In this document: in pieces, positions 52,377-61,515 of the stretch
How the letters are laid out: the number at the start of each line of letters is the position of its first letter
How positions within the stretch are numbered: position 1 is the stretch's first letter
Source of the DNA: Methanocorpusculum sp.
Lineage (GTDB): Archaea > Halobacteriota > Methanomicrobia > Methanomicrobiales > Methanocorpusculaceae
Reading direction: 5' to 3'
NCBI GenBank assembly: GCA_017399555.1
Contig: JAFQBW010000063.1
Coordinates: forward strand, 1 to 64,000
DNA: 64,000 bases
Position numbers and translations under genes: made by a program
Notes under the pieces: model-generated
The model's database searches: none
The model's input: the letters and a program-made list of their open reading frames with translations, nothing else
Told to the model about the DNA's origin: nothing

Positions 52377-53866
52377 GGCTCTCCTGTTCTCTCTGTCATG
52401 TAGGCGTCAATCATCTCCGAGACGCAGCGAAAATCGGTGATGTCCTCCTGCACCATACGCGTGAGAAGAGATATTCTTCGCTCAATCTCTGCGGCAAGAG
52501 CATCTGCTCCCATCCCGGTCTGGGACAGGATATCAGCATAGATTTTTGCGTCACGGCAGACGACTGCGCAGTCGTCTGTTTCCCGGTAGGAAAAGACGGT
52601 GTTTGTCTGCAGTTCCTGTTCTCCGGTACTGCCGGTGATTTCCACAATCTCACTGCACCGCCGAATCTGAGCGCCGTCTTTGAGTATGCGTTTTTGTGAC
52701 AGCACAATGTCAAGCGATTCAATCATTGCCCGCGGGATGTTTAACGGCGAACTCTGCAGGCGGTTTACGGCATTTCTGAAATTTCCTGCATGGAAGGTGG
52801 AAAGCGACGTATGTCCGGTGTTTATCGCCTGAAACATCGCTGATGTCTCCTCGCCTCTGACTTCGCCGACAATCAGATACTCCGGTCTCTGCCGCATGGC
52901 AGCAGACACAAGGTCGAAGAGAGTAATTGCTTTTCCGTCTCCGGAAGGAGGTACAACAGTGGGGTGCCAGTTTCCGTGGCAGAGCATGAGTTCTCTGGTG
53001 TCTTCAATGGTGACGATTTTTGCAAGCGGCGGGATGAACTGGGAGAGTGCATTCAGGGTGGTGGTTTTTCCGGATGCGGTACCTCCGATGATAAGGATTG
53101 AGTGGTTGTATTCCACGGCAAACCAGAGATACACCATCTCCAAAACCGTAAAGGTACGGTTTTTCAGGAGGTCAATTACCGAGTACGGGGTGTCGCGGAA
53201 TTTCCGGATGGTAAAGGATGATCCTCTGGAAGAAACAGCAGAGCCGTAGGTCATCTGGATTCTTGATCCGTCAGGCAGGGTGCCGTCTACAATCGGCTGT
53301 GCCAGAGAGAGCTGTTTTCCTGCTTTCTGGGCAAAGAGGGTAACGGCATGGTTCAGTTCTTCTGCGGAACCAAACCGGATGTTTGTTTCCATGTCCCGAT
53401 ACCGCCGGTGGTAGAGGTAGACCGGATAGTCTGCGCCGACGCAGGAGATATCTTCGATATCTTTGTCATGTCGGAGCAGTTCCAGTTTACCCCAGCCGAA
53501 TATGGTTGTTTCAAGGTAGTACCGGAGTTTTTGTACGGTGCTGTTTTCGAGCGGTATTTTCATACCGGCAAGGATTTCATCGGCAGTCTTTTGGAGTTCC
53601 TCTGCGGTGTATGCGGCATCTTTCTTTTTTGCAAGCACTTCCCGGACGGTTTTGATGAGAACGGAAAGCAGTTCCTCTTCGAATTGGGATAGCTTCGGCT
53701 CGCGAAGCAGATACTGTGGTGCGGAGTTTTCTCCCCGGCGGATTTCAATGCCGGAGATGCCGGGTTTAATCCAGAATGCTTCGATAGAGTCTTCTGTGCG
53801 GAGTTCTGTGATGTCTTCTGTTCCGTCAGGCGCGGGGATTGTCAATTGTTTTTTTCTGCGGAACAC
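52373..53866 (-). CDS. Type II/IV secretion system ATPase (GspE/VirB11-like)
   Basis: This ATPase of about 497 residues powers assembly of the pilus-like machine with the GspF-like partner. Walker A is IIGGTASGKTTTLNAL, the Asp box EDTRELML, Walker B YLIVGEVRGEET, and the His box TGHTSLSTFHAG. The N-terminal domain is family-like (SIEAFWIKPGISGIEIR). The start is uncertain: GTG at 53866, TTG at 53845, or an ATG at 54007 overlapping the VOC gene by 98 nt. I use 53866. Confidence 0.9.
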   Translation of the reverse strand: MFRRKKQLTIPAPDGTEDITELRTEDSIEAFWIKPGISGIEIRRGENSAPQYLLREPKLSQFEEELLSVLIKTVREVLAKKKDAAYTAEELQKTADEILAGMKIPLENSTVQKLRYYLETTIFGWGKLELLRHDKDIEDISCVGADYPVYLYHRRYRDMETNIRFGSAEELNHAVTLFAQKAGKQLSLAQPIVDGTLPDGSRIQMTYGSAVSSRGSSFTIRKFRDTPYSVIDLLKNRTFTVLEMVYLWFAVEYNHSILIIGGTASGKTTTLNALSQFIPPLAKIVTIEDTRELMLCHGNWHPTVVPPSGDGKAITLFDLVSAAMRQRPEYLIVGEVRGEETSAMFQAINTGHTSLSTFHAGNFRNAVNRLQSSPLNIPRAMIESLDIVLSQKRILKDGAQIRRCSEIVEITGSTGEQELQTNTVFSYRETDDCAVVCRDAKIYADILSQTGMGADALAAEIERRISLLTRMVQEDITDFRCVSEMIDAYMTERTGEP

Positions 53867-53909
53867 AAAGGAGTGTTTTCCTGTGTCCGGATATGTATTT
53901 TTGGAATTT

Positions 53910-54386
53910 TCAAGGGGTGTCCGGATTTTGGATACATTGTGACACCAGGCTGAGCGGAATATCCATCCGTTCTGCGATTTCTTCTGCGGAAAGCCCGCTT
54001 TCTGCAAAGCGGAGAATTACCGATGACAAAGGTTCTGCAATCTCTATGATGTGTGAATCCGCATCATAAATTCTGACAACCCGCTGTCCCCAGCGGTGTT
54101 CAAGCGGCGGATGAACATAGGAGATGCCGGGAATCTTTTGCAGCCGCAGGAGAAAACCGTCGAAGTCTTCTTCTTCAAAATAGAGTTCCGCATCACATCC
54201 GCCGAAGGTGACGGTGTCTGCGGAGATGAAACCTTTCCAGGAAAACTCTGTCTGGAGACAGAGTCCTCCGGTAAGGGTGATATTTTCCCCGAAATCCTGT
54301 TCTACGGATAGTCCCAGAACCTCTGCATAGAATGCCTTTGCGGCATTCAGGTCTTTTACCACGAGCAGCGGGTTTTTCAGATTCAT
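53910..54386 (-). CDS. VOC-family (glyoxalase-fold) protein with C-terminal HTH-like segment
   Basis: This 158-residue protein has the paired beta-alpha-beta modules of the vicinal-oxygen-chelate fold (LLVVKDLNAAKAFYAEVLGL and VVRIYDADSHIIEIAEP). It resembles uncharacterised glyoxalase-like proteins. The last about 35 residues (ILRFAESGLSAEEIAERMDI then PLSLVSQC) look like a helix-turn-helix, an unusual addition. It overlaps the ATP-grasp gene by 4 nt, placing it in the same operon. Confidence 0.82.
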   Translation of the reverse strand: MNLKNPLLVVKDLNAAKAFYAEVLGLSVEQDFGENITLTGGLCLQTEFSWKGFISADTVTFGGCDAELYFEEEDFDGFLLRLQKIPGISYVHPPLEHRWGQRVVRIYDADSHIIEIAEPLSSVILRFAESGLSAEEIAERMDIPLSLVSQCIQNPDTP

Positions 54387-55186
54387 CTGCGGGAAAGTTT
54401 GTCCTGCTCAACTAAGTATTCTGCTAAGAGCCGCGGGATTGGCGCTGTCATGCAGTGCCAGTTCGGCGTTCCGTTGACCTCAAGACAGGTGTATCCTCCG
54501 TCTTCGGTTGGGAGAAGGTCAACTCCGCAGTAGTCGATGTTGACTGCACGGGCTGCGGCCTCTGCTGCTTCTGCCATTTCTTTGGGAATCTCGACTGCAC
54601 AGCCGGTTCCGCCCTGGTGGATGTTGTGCGTTAAGTGGTCGGAGACACGCTGGATTGCGCCGACTGCTTTGTTTCCGATGACGAAGATTCTGAAATCGCG
54701 GTCGTTTTTTACATACTCCTGCACATAGTACGGAGGTTCTTCCTTGATTTCGTCTGCGGAGTGGAACATATAGATGCCGTTTCCGTCGAATCCGTAGACC
54801 GGCTTATAGACCGCGCGGCCGCCGTGCTCGTCAACGAACCGCTGGACTACGGCTTTGTCGTTGGTAAAACAGGTGGCAGGGCTTGGTGCGCCGATGTGAA
54901 ACATCTTGGCGGTCGTGGTTACTTTGCTTGCGCAGGTGGCTATAGCCTCGGTGGAGTTGATGACACGGTTTTCCATTTCAAGTGCTTTTAACAGCTCGAA
55001 CTGAACTCCGTCCTGTTTGATGCCGCATGCCCAGATGGTTTCCCCGGATACCGGCAGATTGAACGGATCAACAGAGGCAAGGTCTAAGACCTCGAAGGGA
55101 ACACCCATCTTGCGCAGCGCGTCCATTACCATCCCGGTGGAGTTATCGTCCGGGGTGTCGGTTGGTTTGGGGATAATATGAATCAT
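54383..55186 (-). CDS. RimK/MptN-CofF-type ATP-grasp ligase
   Basis: This 267-residue ATP-grasp enzyme resembles RimK-like alpha-L-glutamate ligases. Landmarks are GGRAVYKPVYGFDGNGIYMF, VQEYVKNDRDFRIFVIGNKA, NIHQGGTG and CLEVNGTPNWH. In methanogens this group includes MptN, which adds glutamate to tetrahydromethanopterin, and CofF, which caps F420. I cannot say which, or whether it modifies a protein. It is the first gene of the operon running into VOC, GspE and GspF. Confidence 0.85.
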   Translation of the reverse strand: MIHIIPKPTDTPDDNSTGMVMDALRKMGVPFEVLDLASVDPFNLPVSGETIWACGIKQDGVQFELLKALEMENRVINSTEAIATCASKVTTTAKMFHIGAPSPATCFTNDKAVVQRFVDEHGGRAVYKPVYGFDGNGIYMFHSADEIKEEPPYYVQEYVKNDRDFRIFVIGNKAVGAIQRVSDHLTHNIHQGGTGCAVEIPKEMAEAAEAAARAVNIDYCGVDLLPTEDGGYTCLEVNGTPNWHCMTAPIPRLLAEYLVEQDKLSRR

Positions 55187-55219
55187 GTATTCTCTCTATG
55201 CGGTTCGAGGGGATAAGGA

Positions 55220-56782
55220 TTACTTCACAACCCGCTTTCTTCTCAGCAGACGGTTGTACTCAATCGCGAACCGGTGGGCTTCGTCTCTGATTTCCTGCAG
55301 GTACATGTTTGCCCGCGTCTTTTTATCGAACGGCAGCGGGAAGGGAACGCCGGAGACAAAGACCTCCTCCTCGCGTTCAGCAAGAGAGATAACCGGCGTT
55401 TCCACTTCCAAATCATCCAGCACCCGCTTTGCCGAACTCAGCTGTCCTTTTCCGCCGTCAATGAGAATCAGGTCCGGAAGGTCACGGTCTTCTTCTAAAA
55501 GCCGCGTGTATCTTCGGCGGACAACCTCGGACATGGATGCGAAATCGTCAATGCCGTCAACTGTCTTTATCTTAAAGCGGCGGTAGTTTCTCTTGTCCGG
55601 CTTACCATTCCGGAACTGAACCATAGAAGCGACCGTATCCGTTCCCGAGAGATGGGAGATATCAAAGCACTCAATAACATTCGGCGGCGTTTTCAGATGG
55701 AGGGCTTTTTGGAGTTCATGCACCTTTATCTCGTCTCCAAAGTGTACCGTCTCGATATTTTTGCCGGCAAGTTCCACCAGCTTCTTCTTTGCTCCCTGCC
55801 GCGGGGTTGTCAGGATTACCTTGTGCTTTGCAAGCCCTTCCAGATAGGGGACAAGTGTGTCATCCAGTACCTCTTCGGTGATAATCTCTTTTGGGATGGT
55901 GTTTTCCGCATAATAGCGGGAGACAAACTCCTCAAAACAGCCGTCTGTGTAGTCGAAGATGAACTCGTCTCTTCCGCCAAGCGTTCCCTTGTACACGTGA
56001 AACACCATCAGATATACAATGCCGGAGGCTACGCGGTACGCAATCACATCCTCATCATGGTCGGTCTTCCGGGAAACATACTGCCGGGATGAGAGATTGG
56101 TAACTGCCGTTATCATATCCCGGCACCGCATCGCATCCTCGAACTCCATCTTCTCCGAGTATGCCTGCATCTCTGCTGTCAGCGCTTCTATCAGCGGTTT
56201 GGTGTTTCCTTTGAGGGCATCTGCCGCATAGGAACACTGCTTCTGATATGCCTCTTCCGTGACTGCGCCGACACACGGTCCTGCACAGTAGCCGATATGA
56301 TACCGAAGGCAGGCGCGGTGATTCTTCGGCATGGTTTTGCAGGAGCGAAGGCGGAAGGTCTTTTTGACAACCGAGAGACAGTAATCCCGCTCGCGTCCGG
56401 AAACGAACGGTCCGAAGAACGTTCCTTTTCCTTTCTTATTCCGGGCGATAGCGATTCGCGGAAATTTTTCTTTGGTGAGGATAATGTACGCGTAGGACTT
56501 TGCATCACGCAGGTCGATGTTGTACTTCGGCTGGTGGCGTTTGATTAAGGTATTTTCCAGAAGGTATGCCTCTTCGTCCGTTGCGGTTACGATGTATTCA
56601 AAGGAGTCTATGGTCTCGACGAGTTTTCTGGTCTTCGGGTCATGGTCCTTTTTCTGGAAGTAGGAGGAGACGCGGCGTTTTAAGTCCTTGGCTTTTCCCA
56701 CATAAATGATAGTGCCGGTGCTGTCCTTATAGAGATAACATCCCGGAGAGTGCGGAACATCAGATATGTCGGGATATGTCAT
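55220..56782 (-). CDS. uvrC: Excinuclease UvrC lacking the C-terminal helix-hairpin-helix region
   Basis: This 520-residue protein has the UvrC parts in order. They are a GIY-YIG nuclease (SPGCYLYKDSTGTIIYVGKA), cysteines of the cluster region (LRSCKTMPKNHRACLRYHIG) and a UVR motif near 200. An RNase H-like nuclease follows (VIECFDISHLSGTDTVASMV, LILIDGGKGQLSSA) with a terminal RDEAHRFAIEYNRLLRRKR. It stops there, about 60-90 residues short of usual UvrC, so the tandem HhH domain is missing. Start at 56782 gives a family-like N-terminus. UvrA/UvrB are not in this window. Confidence 0.9.
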   Translation of the reverse strand: MTYPDISDVPHSPGCYLYKDSTGTIIYVGKAKDLKRRVSSYFQKKDHDPKTRKLVETIDSFEYIVTATDEEAYLLENTLIKRHQPKYNIDLRDAKSYAYIILTKEKFPRIAIARNKKGKGTFFGPFVSGRERDYCLSVVKKTFRLRSCKTMPKNHRACLRYHIGYCAGPCVGAVTEEAYQKQCSYAADALKGNTKPLIEALTAEMQAYSEKMEFEDAMRCRDMITAVTNLSSRQYVSRKTDHDEDVIAYRVASGIVYLMVFHVYKGTLGGRDEFIFDYTDGCFEEFVSRYYAENTIPKEIITEEVLDDTLVPYLEGLAKHKVILTTPRQGAKKKLVELAGKNIETVHFGDEIKVHELQKALHLKTPPNVIECFDISHLSGTDTVASMVQFRNGKPDKRNYRRFKIKTVDGIDDFASMSEVVRRRYTRLLEEDRDLPDLILIDGGKGQLSSAKRVLDDLEVETPVISLAEREEEVFVSGVPFPLPFDKKTRANMYLQEIRDEAHRFAIEYNRLLRRKRVVK

Positions 56783-56853
56783 TTTCAGAATAACATTTCG
56801 CGGCTGAGATAATATAGATAGGTTAATGTTACCCAAAGAACAAGGTTACTAAC

Positions 56854-57075
56854 ATGGTTGTCCCGTGTTTATCCTGCTGTCATTTAGGTGACCACAAATA
56901 TCTGAGAAATGAAGATACCTGGGAGTTTGAATACTTCTTAACCTGTAAGAAAGGACATGAACTGCCGTCTCCGATGCCGAAACAGGGATTCGAGTGTGCA
57001 GAGTATGAGAATAAACTCGCGATTCTCCCGCGTACCAAGAGAAGCCAGTGCGCTATTGAAATCCGGCAGGATTAA
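56854..57075 (+). CDS. Small cysteine-containing hypothetical protein
   Basis: I do not recognise this 73-residue protein. It has a metal-binding-like N-terminus (PCLSCCHLGDHKY: Cys5, Cys8, Cys9, His10) and further Cys31, Cys48 and Cys66. A TATA-like AATATAGATA lies about 40 nt upstream at 56811-56820. Composition fits its neighbours. It is divergent from uvrC and convergent with the PH-SHOCT gene, with 1 nt between stops. Confidence 0.65.
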   Translation: MVVPCLSCCHLGDHKYLRNEDTWEFEYFLTCKKGHELPSPMPKQGFECAEYENKLAILPRTKRSQCAIEIRQD

Positions 57076-57076
57076 T

Positions 57077-58288
57077 TCACTCTTCTTTTTCAAACAGACT
57101 CAAACACCGCTTCTTATACTCAGCTTCCGAGATAATCTTGTTTTCCCGCAGGAACTTCAGCGCTTCCAGAGACTTGTCAACCGTCTCCTCATCAATTCCT
57201 TCCTTCGGCTGCAGGGTTACCGCCTCTGGATTTTTCTGCCGCCGGAAAATCATCACCGGCTCGGGGGCAGGCTCTGCCGGAGCTTCCGACACTTCCGCTT
57301 TTTTTGCCCGCGGCTTTACGGAAGGATTCGGAAGAACCGTTACCTTCTCGATAATCTCCACTTCAGTCTCCTGCGCAGGTGCGGCTTTCGGCTGCGGGAC
57401 AATCAGCTTTGGACGCTCGCCTGCGGAGTACACTTCTGAGTCATCATCTTCTGGAGAGAACACCTCCCGAACCGGCGATACCGGGGCTTTCGGGGCATTC
57501 TTCCAGGGACTGCCGCGGGGAAGAATCTCCGCATCTCCTCCTCCTTCACCGTTCCACTGTTCGTTTCGGGAAAGAGATACCGGCTCATAAATCACCGCAT
57601 CATTTTCCGGCGGCAGGGGTGCCTTGGTTTCCGAGGGGAGTTCGGTTGACTGAATCATCCGTGCAACCCGTTCATCAACAGCGGCGGCGTGTGTGTCTGA
57701 GGTATCTTCTGCTGCTTCGAAGACATCATCCTCGCCGGCGCTGGAGAAGCGGGCAAATAAATCATCCTCAATTTCTGCCGGAGCGGGGGTCGGGTCGGGT
57801 GTTTGGAGTACTGCATCCTCGAAGATATCCTCATCAGCGGCAAACACCGGCACATCCGGGTTTTCATGGAGCAGATACTCATCCGTTAACAGATTCTTTC
57901 TCTGGGAAAGCGAAAAGTGCCGGGAGGAAAGCGTGCGGATGCTCTCAGCCGCAGAAAGCAGAGCGCTTCTGACATCATCCACCGGATCCTGAATGTGCGG
58001 GAAAACAATATCCTTGCCGAGTGCGGTATGGAAAACCAGAGTTGCGGAAACTGCCGGCGGGAACTTCGCGAAAATCGAGAGCACATCCACATACTGCAGG
58101 GTAAATACTTTGTACACCGTCTGCGTCTCCGGGTATCCCCAGAGGATTCTCTTTCTGGAGAACAGAATCGGAATCAGATATTTATCCTTTGAGCGGCCGA
58201 ATAAGACATTCAAAACCTCTTCATCCGCAGAGATATCATCTAAAATCTCCATCGGAAGGTCATACTGATACAAAACTTCGCGCCGCAC
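57077..58288 (-). CDS. PH-like and SHOCT-domain protein with long acidic linker
   Basis: This 403-residue protein has an N-terminal domain of about 120 residues resembling a bacterial PH fold (LNVLFGRSKDKYLIPILFSR, ILWGYPETQTVYKVF). A low-complexity acidic, proline-rich linker of about 230 residues follows. A C-terminal SHOCT motif (LEALKFLRENKIISEAEYKK) mediates oligomerisation in other proteins. Such PH-SHOCT proteins occur at membranes in bacteria. Function here is unknown, and no transmembrane segment is evident. Confidence 0.75.
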   Translation of the reverse strand: MRREVLYQYDLPMEILDDISADEEVLNVLFGRSKDKYLIPILFSRKRILWGYPETQTVYKVFTLQYVDVLSIFAKFPPAVSATLVFHTALGKDIVFPHIQDPVDDVRSALLSAAESIRTLSSRHFSLSQRKNLLTDEYLLHENPDVPVFAADEDIFEDAVLQTPDPTPAPAEIEDDLFARFSSAGEDDVFEAAEDTSDTHAAAVDERVARMIQSTELPSETKAPLPPENDAVIYEPVSLSRNEQWNGEGGGDAEILPRGSPWKNAPKAPVSPVREVFSPEDDDSEVYSAGERPKLIVPQPKAAPAQETEVEIIEKVTVLPNPSVKPRAKKAEVSEAPAEPAPEPVMIFRRQKNPEAVTLQPKEGIDEETVDKSLEALKFLRENKIISEAEYKKRCLSLFEKEE

Positions 58289-58349
58289 AATCTGTTCTCC
58301 TGTTACCTATACTGTTGGTTCTTGGAATAGTAAAAACTCACGATGAAGA

Positions 58350-58385
58350 GTGATAAAAAGAGTATTGGGGCAGGGTATGCCTGCC
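58350..58385 (-). terminator. Terminator of the thermosome gene
   Basis: On the minus strand GGCAGG-CATAC-CCTGCC forms a 6-bp stem (58369-58385), followed by a T run at 58355-58359. Confidence 0.55.
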
Positions 58386-58415
58386 GATATTAGCGGGAAT
58401 TGTACGCTGGTGACT

Positions 58416-60062
58416 TTACATCATGCCCGGCATTCCGCCCATTCCGCCGCCCATGGCTGCCATCTCTTCCGGAGACGGTCCTGCGGACTTTGCAGAGGCA
58501 ATTACATCATCAATTCTGAGGATCATAACTGCTGCTTCTGCTGCGGAGGCAATTGCCTGGGTCTTGACTCTCAGCGGCTCAACGACGCCTGCTTCCCACA
58601 TGTCAACCGGCTTGCCCTCGAAGACATCAAGACCGAAGGTCTTCTGTCCCTTCTCGTGTGCTGCACGGAGGTCGACGAGTTTGTCAATCGGGTCGAGACC
58701 TGCGTTCTCTGCGAGGGTTCTCGGGATGACTTCAAGTGCGGATGCGAATGCCTCGATTGCGAGCTGGATTCTGCCGCCCTGGGTTGCTGCGTACTCACGG
58801 AGTCTTAAGGAAAGCTCAACTTCCGGTGCCCCTCCGCCTGCGACAACCTTCTTGTCCTCAACGACACAGCCGACAACGCGGAGTGCGTCTTCAAGTGCTC
58901 TGCCAAGCTCGTCAACGACGTGCTCAGTTCCGCCCTTGATGATGATGGAGACTGCCTTCGGGTTCTTGCACTTCTCAACGAAGACCATTGCTTCGCCGGT
59001 TCCGACCTTGCGCTCTTCAACGAGTCCTGCAACTCCAAGCTCATCGCCGGAGATTGCGTCAATGGAGGAGATGATGGATCCGCCGGTTGCACGGGCGAGT
59101 TTTTCCATGTCGGACTTCTTAACGCGGCGGATTGCAAAGATGCCTGCCTTGGATAAGTAGTGCTGTGCGATGTCGTCGATACCCTTCTGACAGAAGAGGA
59201 CGTTTGCACCGGAGTTGACAATCTTATCAACAATGCCCTTGATCATGCGTTCTTCTTCATCGAGGAAGAGCTGGAGCTGGTCCGGGGAGGTGATGGAGAT
59301 TTCTGCATCGACTTCGGTCTTCTTGTACTCAACTGCTGCGTTTAAGAGAAGGATCTTTGCGTCTGCAACGGTCTTCGGCATGCCTGGGTGGACACGCTCT
59401 TTGTCGATGAGCATACCCTCGACAATCTCGGAGTCCTCGATTGCACCGCCGACACGCTTCTCGACTTTGACGTTTTCGGTGTCAACAGTTCCGTCCTCGT
59501 CTGCGACGAGAGTGATTGCACGAACGATTAAGTCACAGAGCTTTTCCTTGGATGCCTCTGCGTTCTTTCCGGTCATGGCAGTACCTGCAATCTTTGCAAG
59601 GATATCAGTGTCGTTTGCTTCGACATCCTGTGCAATGCCCTGAAGGAGTTCCTGTGCTTTCTCTGCTGCCTGTCTGTATCCGAGGGTGATAACGGTCGGG
59701 TGGACGTCCTGCTCGAGGAGTTCTTCAGACTTCTTTAAGAGTTCACCTGCAATAACAACTGCGGAGGTGGTTCCGTCTCCGACTTCGTCGTCCTGGGTCT
59801 TGGAGACTTCGACCATCATCTTTGCAGCCGGGTGCTCAATGTCCATCTCTTTTAAGATGGTGACACCGTCGTTGGTGATGACAACATCTCCAATGGTGTC
59901 GACAAGCATCTTGTCCATGCCTTTCGGACCAAGGGTGGTTCTGACTGCACCTGCAACTGCCTTTGCTGCTGCGATGTTCATACTCTGTGCGTCGCGTCCG
60001 CGGGTGCGGGATCCGCCTTCTTTGAGGATTAAAATTGGCTGTCCGCCAAGCTGTGCTGACAT
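58416..60062 (-). CDS. Thermosome subunit (group II chaperonin)
   Basis: This 548-residue chaperonin subunit folds proteins in a double ring with a built-in lid. ATP-site motifs are [11 protein letters not shown] and [12 protein letters not shown]. The C-terminus is the typical Gly/Met tail ([14 protein letters not shown]). I use the ATG at 60062, preceded by AGGTGATT; an in-frame ATG 12 nt upstream is less likely. A strong TATA box lies at 60121-60129. Single-gene transcript. Confidence 0.97.
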   Translation of the reverse strand: MSAQLGGQPILILKEGGSRTRGRDAQSMNIAAAKAVAGAVRTTLGPKGMDKMLVDTIGDVVITNDGVTILKEMDIEHPAAKMMVEVSKTQDDEVGDGTTSAVVIAGELLKKSEELLEQDVHPTVITLGYRQAAEKAQELLQGIAQDVEANDTDILAKIAGTAMTGKNAEASKEKLCDLIVRAITLVADEDGTVDTENVKVEKRVGGAIEDSEIVEGMLIDKERVHPGMPKTVADAKILLLNAAVEYKKTEVDAEISITSPDQLQLFLDEEERMIKGIVDKIVNSGANVLFCQKGIDDIAQHYLSKAGIFAIRRVKKSDMEKLARATGGSIISSIDAISGDELGVAGLVEERKVGTGEAMVFVEKCKNPKAVSIIIKGGTEHVVDELGRALEDALRVVGCVVEDKKVVAGGGAPEVELSLRLREYAATQGGRIQLAIEAFASALEVIPRTLAENAGLDPIDKLVDLRAAHEKGQKTFGLDVFEGKPVDMWEAGVVEPLRVKTQAIASAAEAAVMILRIDDVIASAKSAGPSPEEMAAMGGGMGGMPGMM

Positions 60063-60120
60063 AGTAATAATCACCTAATACCCGTTAGGGTAATGTATCA
60101 ATTATGTTGTTTAGTGGTTC

Positions 60121-60129
60121 TATATAAAG
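60121..60129 (-). promoter_or_regulatory. TATA box of the thermosome gene
   Basis: On the minus strand CTTTATATA lies about 60 nt upstream of the thermosome ATG, giving a leader of about 35 nt that contains the ribosome site. Confidence 0.65.
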
Positions 60130-60167
60130 CTGTTGTTTGCCCCTCCCAATCGGCGGAAGGGATGGAA

Positions 60168-60180
60168 GGGAAAAAAAAGT
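60168..60180 (-). terminator. T-tract terminator after the disulfide flavoprotein gene
   Basis: On the minus strand an eight-T run lies about 45 nt after the stop at 60222. It is followed by pyrimidine-rich sequence. Confidence 0.45.
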
Positions 60181-60221
60181 GAGCAGGTCCAAACCCTCAT
60201 ACGCGCCAATGCGGCACACGG

Positions 60222-61514
60222 TTACTGTGCGGAAAAGCGGATGAGTGAGTAGAGTCCGTCAGAGTTCGGGTGAACCTCAAGCATCGGGGAGAACTCGTGA
60301 ACGGTGATGCCCTTTCTTACTAAGTAGCCGAGGTAGGTGCCGACCAGACTGGTCGAAGGGCCGGAGCTTGCAAAGCCGAGAATGGTGCCGTCCACACCGG
60401 TTTCAAGCTGCATGTGACCGACCGTTCCGTCCAAGACATGCCAGTAGGAACCGGGTCCTGCAATGTTTGGCATTGTCTCCTTTTCACCGGCGGTCTTTGG
60501 CGGGCAGACAGTATAGTCAAGTCCGAGGACTACGGAGAACGGAATCTGGGAGAGGTCAACTTTGCGCGGATTGCCGAGGATGGCATCTGCCGCGGCAAAT
60601 CCCTGCAGACGGGCTGCCGGTGTGAAACACTTTCCGCCGATGATATCTCCTGCGGCATAAACGCCGGGAATGGAGGTTTCCATCTGTTCGTTTACGAGAA
60701 TTGCGCCGTCAGCCCCTTTGGCAACGCCGGAGACAAAAGGCGACTCCGGTTTTACGCCGGTTGCGAAAAGCACTGCATCGCAGGGCATTGTTTCCCCGCC
60801 GGCAACAACGCCTTCCACGCAGTTTGTGCCGAGGATTTTTTCAAGCGGCGTGTTCTCGCGGATGTCAACCGCCGAGAGGTCACGGCGGGCGTCGGCTAAG
60901 AGCGGCTCCGGGAGCATCGAAAGAAGCGAGCTTCTTGCAATCAGTGTCACCTCACAGCCGAATGCCGCATAGATGTAGGCAAACTCAGCCGCGGAAATTC
61001 CGCCGCCGATAATTACCAGACGCTTTGGAAGCGCCGGCATGGAGCGAAGGGTTCTTGCATTGTATGTTCCAGGCAAATCTTTTCCTTCCACATCCGGGAT
61101 GTTCATCTGACCACCGGCCGCAATAATTACCGCTTCCGCCTCGCGGGGCTTGCCGTCCACATAGACAACACCGTCTCTGACCTCAGCCTCAACGCCGTAC
61201 TCGACTTTGACGCCGGCGCCGGTTGTCTCCATATTCAGGATATAGCGGAGCTTGTCCTGCGTTGCCTCAAGCTTTTCCAAAAGCGAGGGATAGTCAACCG
61301 TGACATTTCCTGCAAGGATTCCCATCTCTTCGAGATGGCGGGCGCTCATGATACTGCGGGCAACATCGTTTAACGCACAGACAAGCATACATCCGTCATG
61401 CACACACTGCCCGCCGAGCGCCCGTTTTTCGAGGATAGTGACCTCGCGGCCTGCACCGGCAAGGCGGAGCGCCGCCATTCTTCCGGCAGGGCCGCCGCCG
61501 ACAACAATAATCAC
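60222..61514 (-). CDS. Dihydrolipoamide dehydrogenase-like FAD/NAD disulfide oxidoreductase
   Basis: This 430-residue flavoprotein has the FAD site IIVVGGGPAGRMAALRLAG and an active disulfide in LGGQCVHDGCMLV (CxxxxC). The NAD site is LVIIGGGISAAEFAYIYAA and the second FAD motif PGVYAAGDIIGG. The C-terminal dimerisation domain is present but lacks the full HxxxxE active-site signature of lipoamide dehydrogenase. The substrate may therefore differ. The start is GTG at 61514. It follows the next gene upstream by 1 nt. Confidence 0.88.
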   Translation of the reverse strand: MIIVVGGGPAGRMAALRLAGAGREVTILEKRALGGQCVHDGCMLVCALNDVARSIMSARHLEEMGILAGNVTVDYPSLLEKLEATQDKLRYILNMETTGAGVKVEYGVEAEVRDGVVYVDGKPREAEAVIIAAGGQMNIPDVEGKDLPGTYNARTLRSMPALPKRLVIIGGGISAAEFAYIYAAFGCEVTLIARSSLLSMLPEPLLADARRDLSAVDIRENTPLEKILGTNCVEGVVAGGETMPCDAVLFATGVKPESPFVSGVAKGADGAILVNEQMETSIPGVYAAGDIIGGKCFTPAARLQGFAAADAILGNPRKVDLSQIPFSVVLGLDYTVCPPKTAGEKETMPNIAGPGSYWHVLDGTVGHMQLETGVDGTILGFASSGPSTSLVGTYLGYLVRKGITVHEFSPMLEVHPNSDGLYSLIRFSAQ

Positions 61515-61515
61515 G

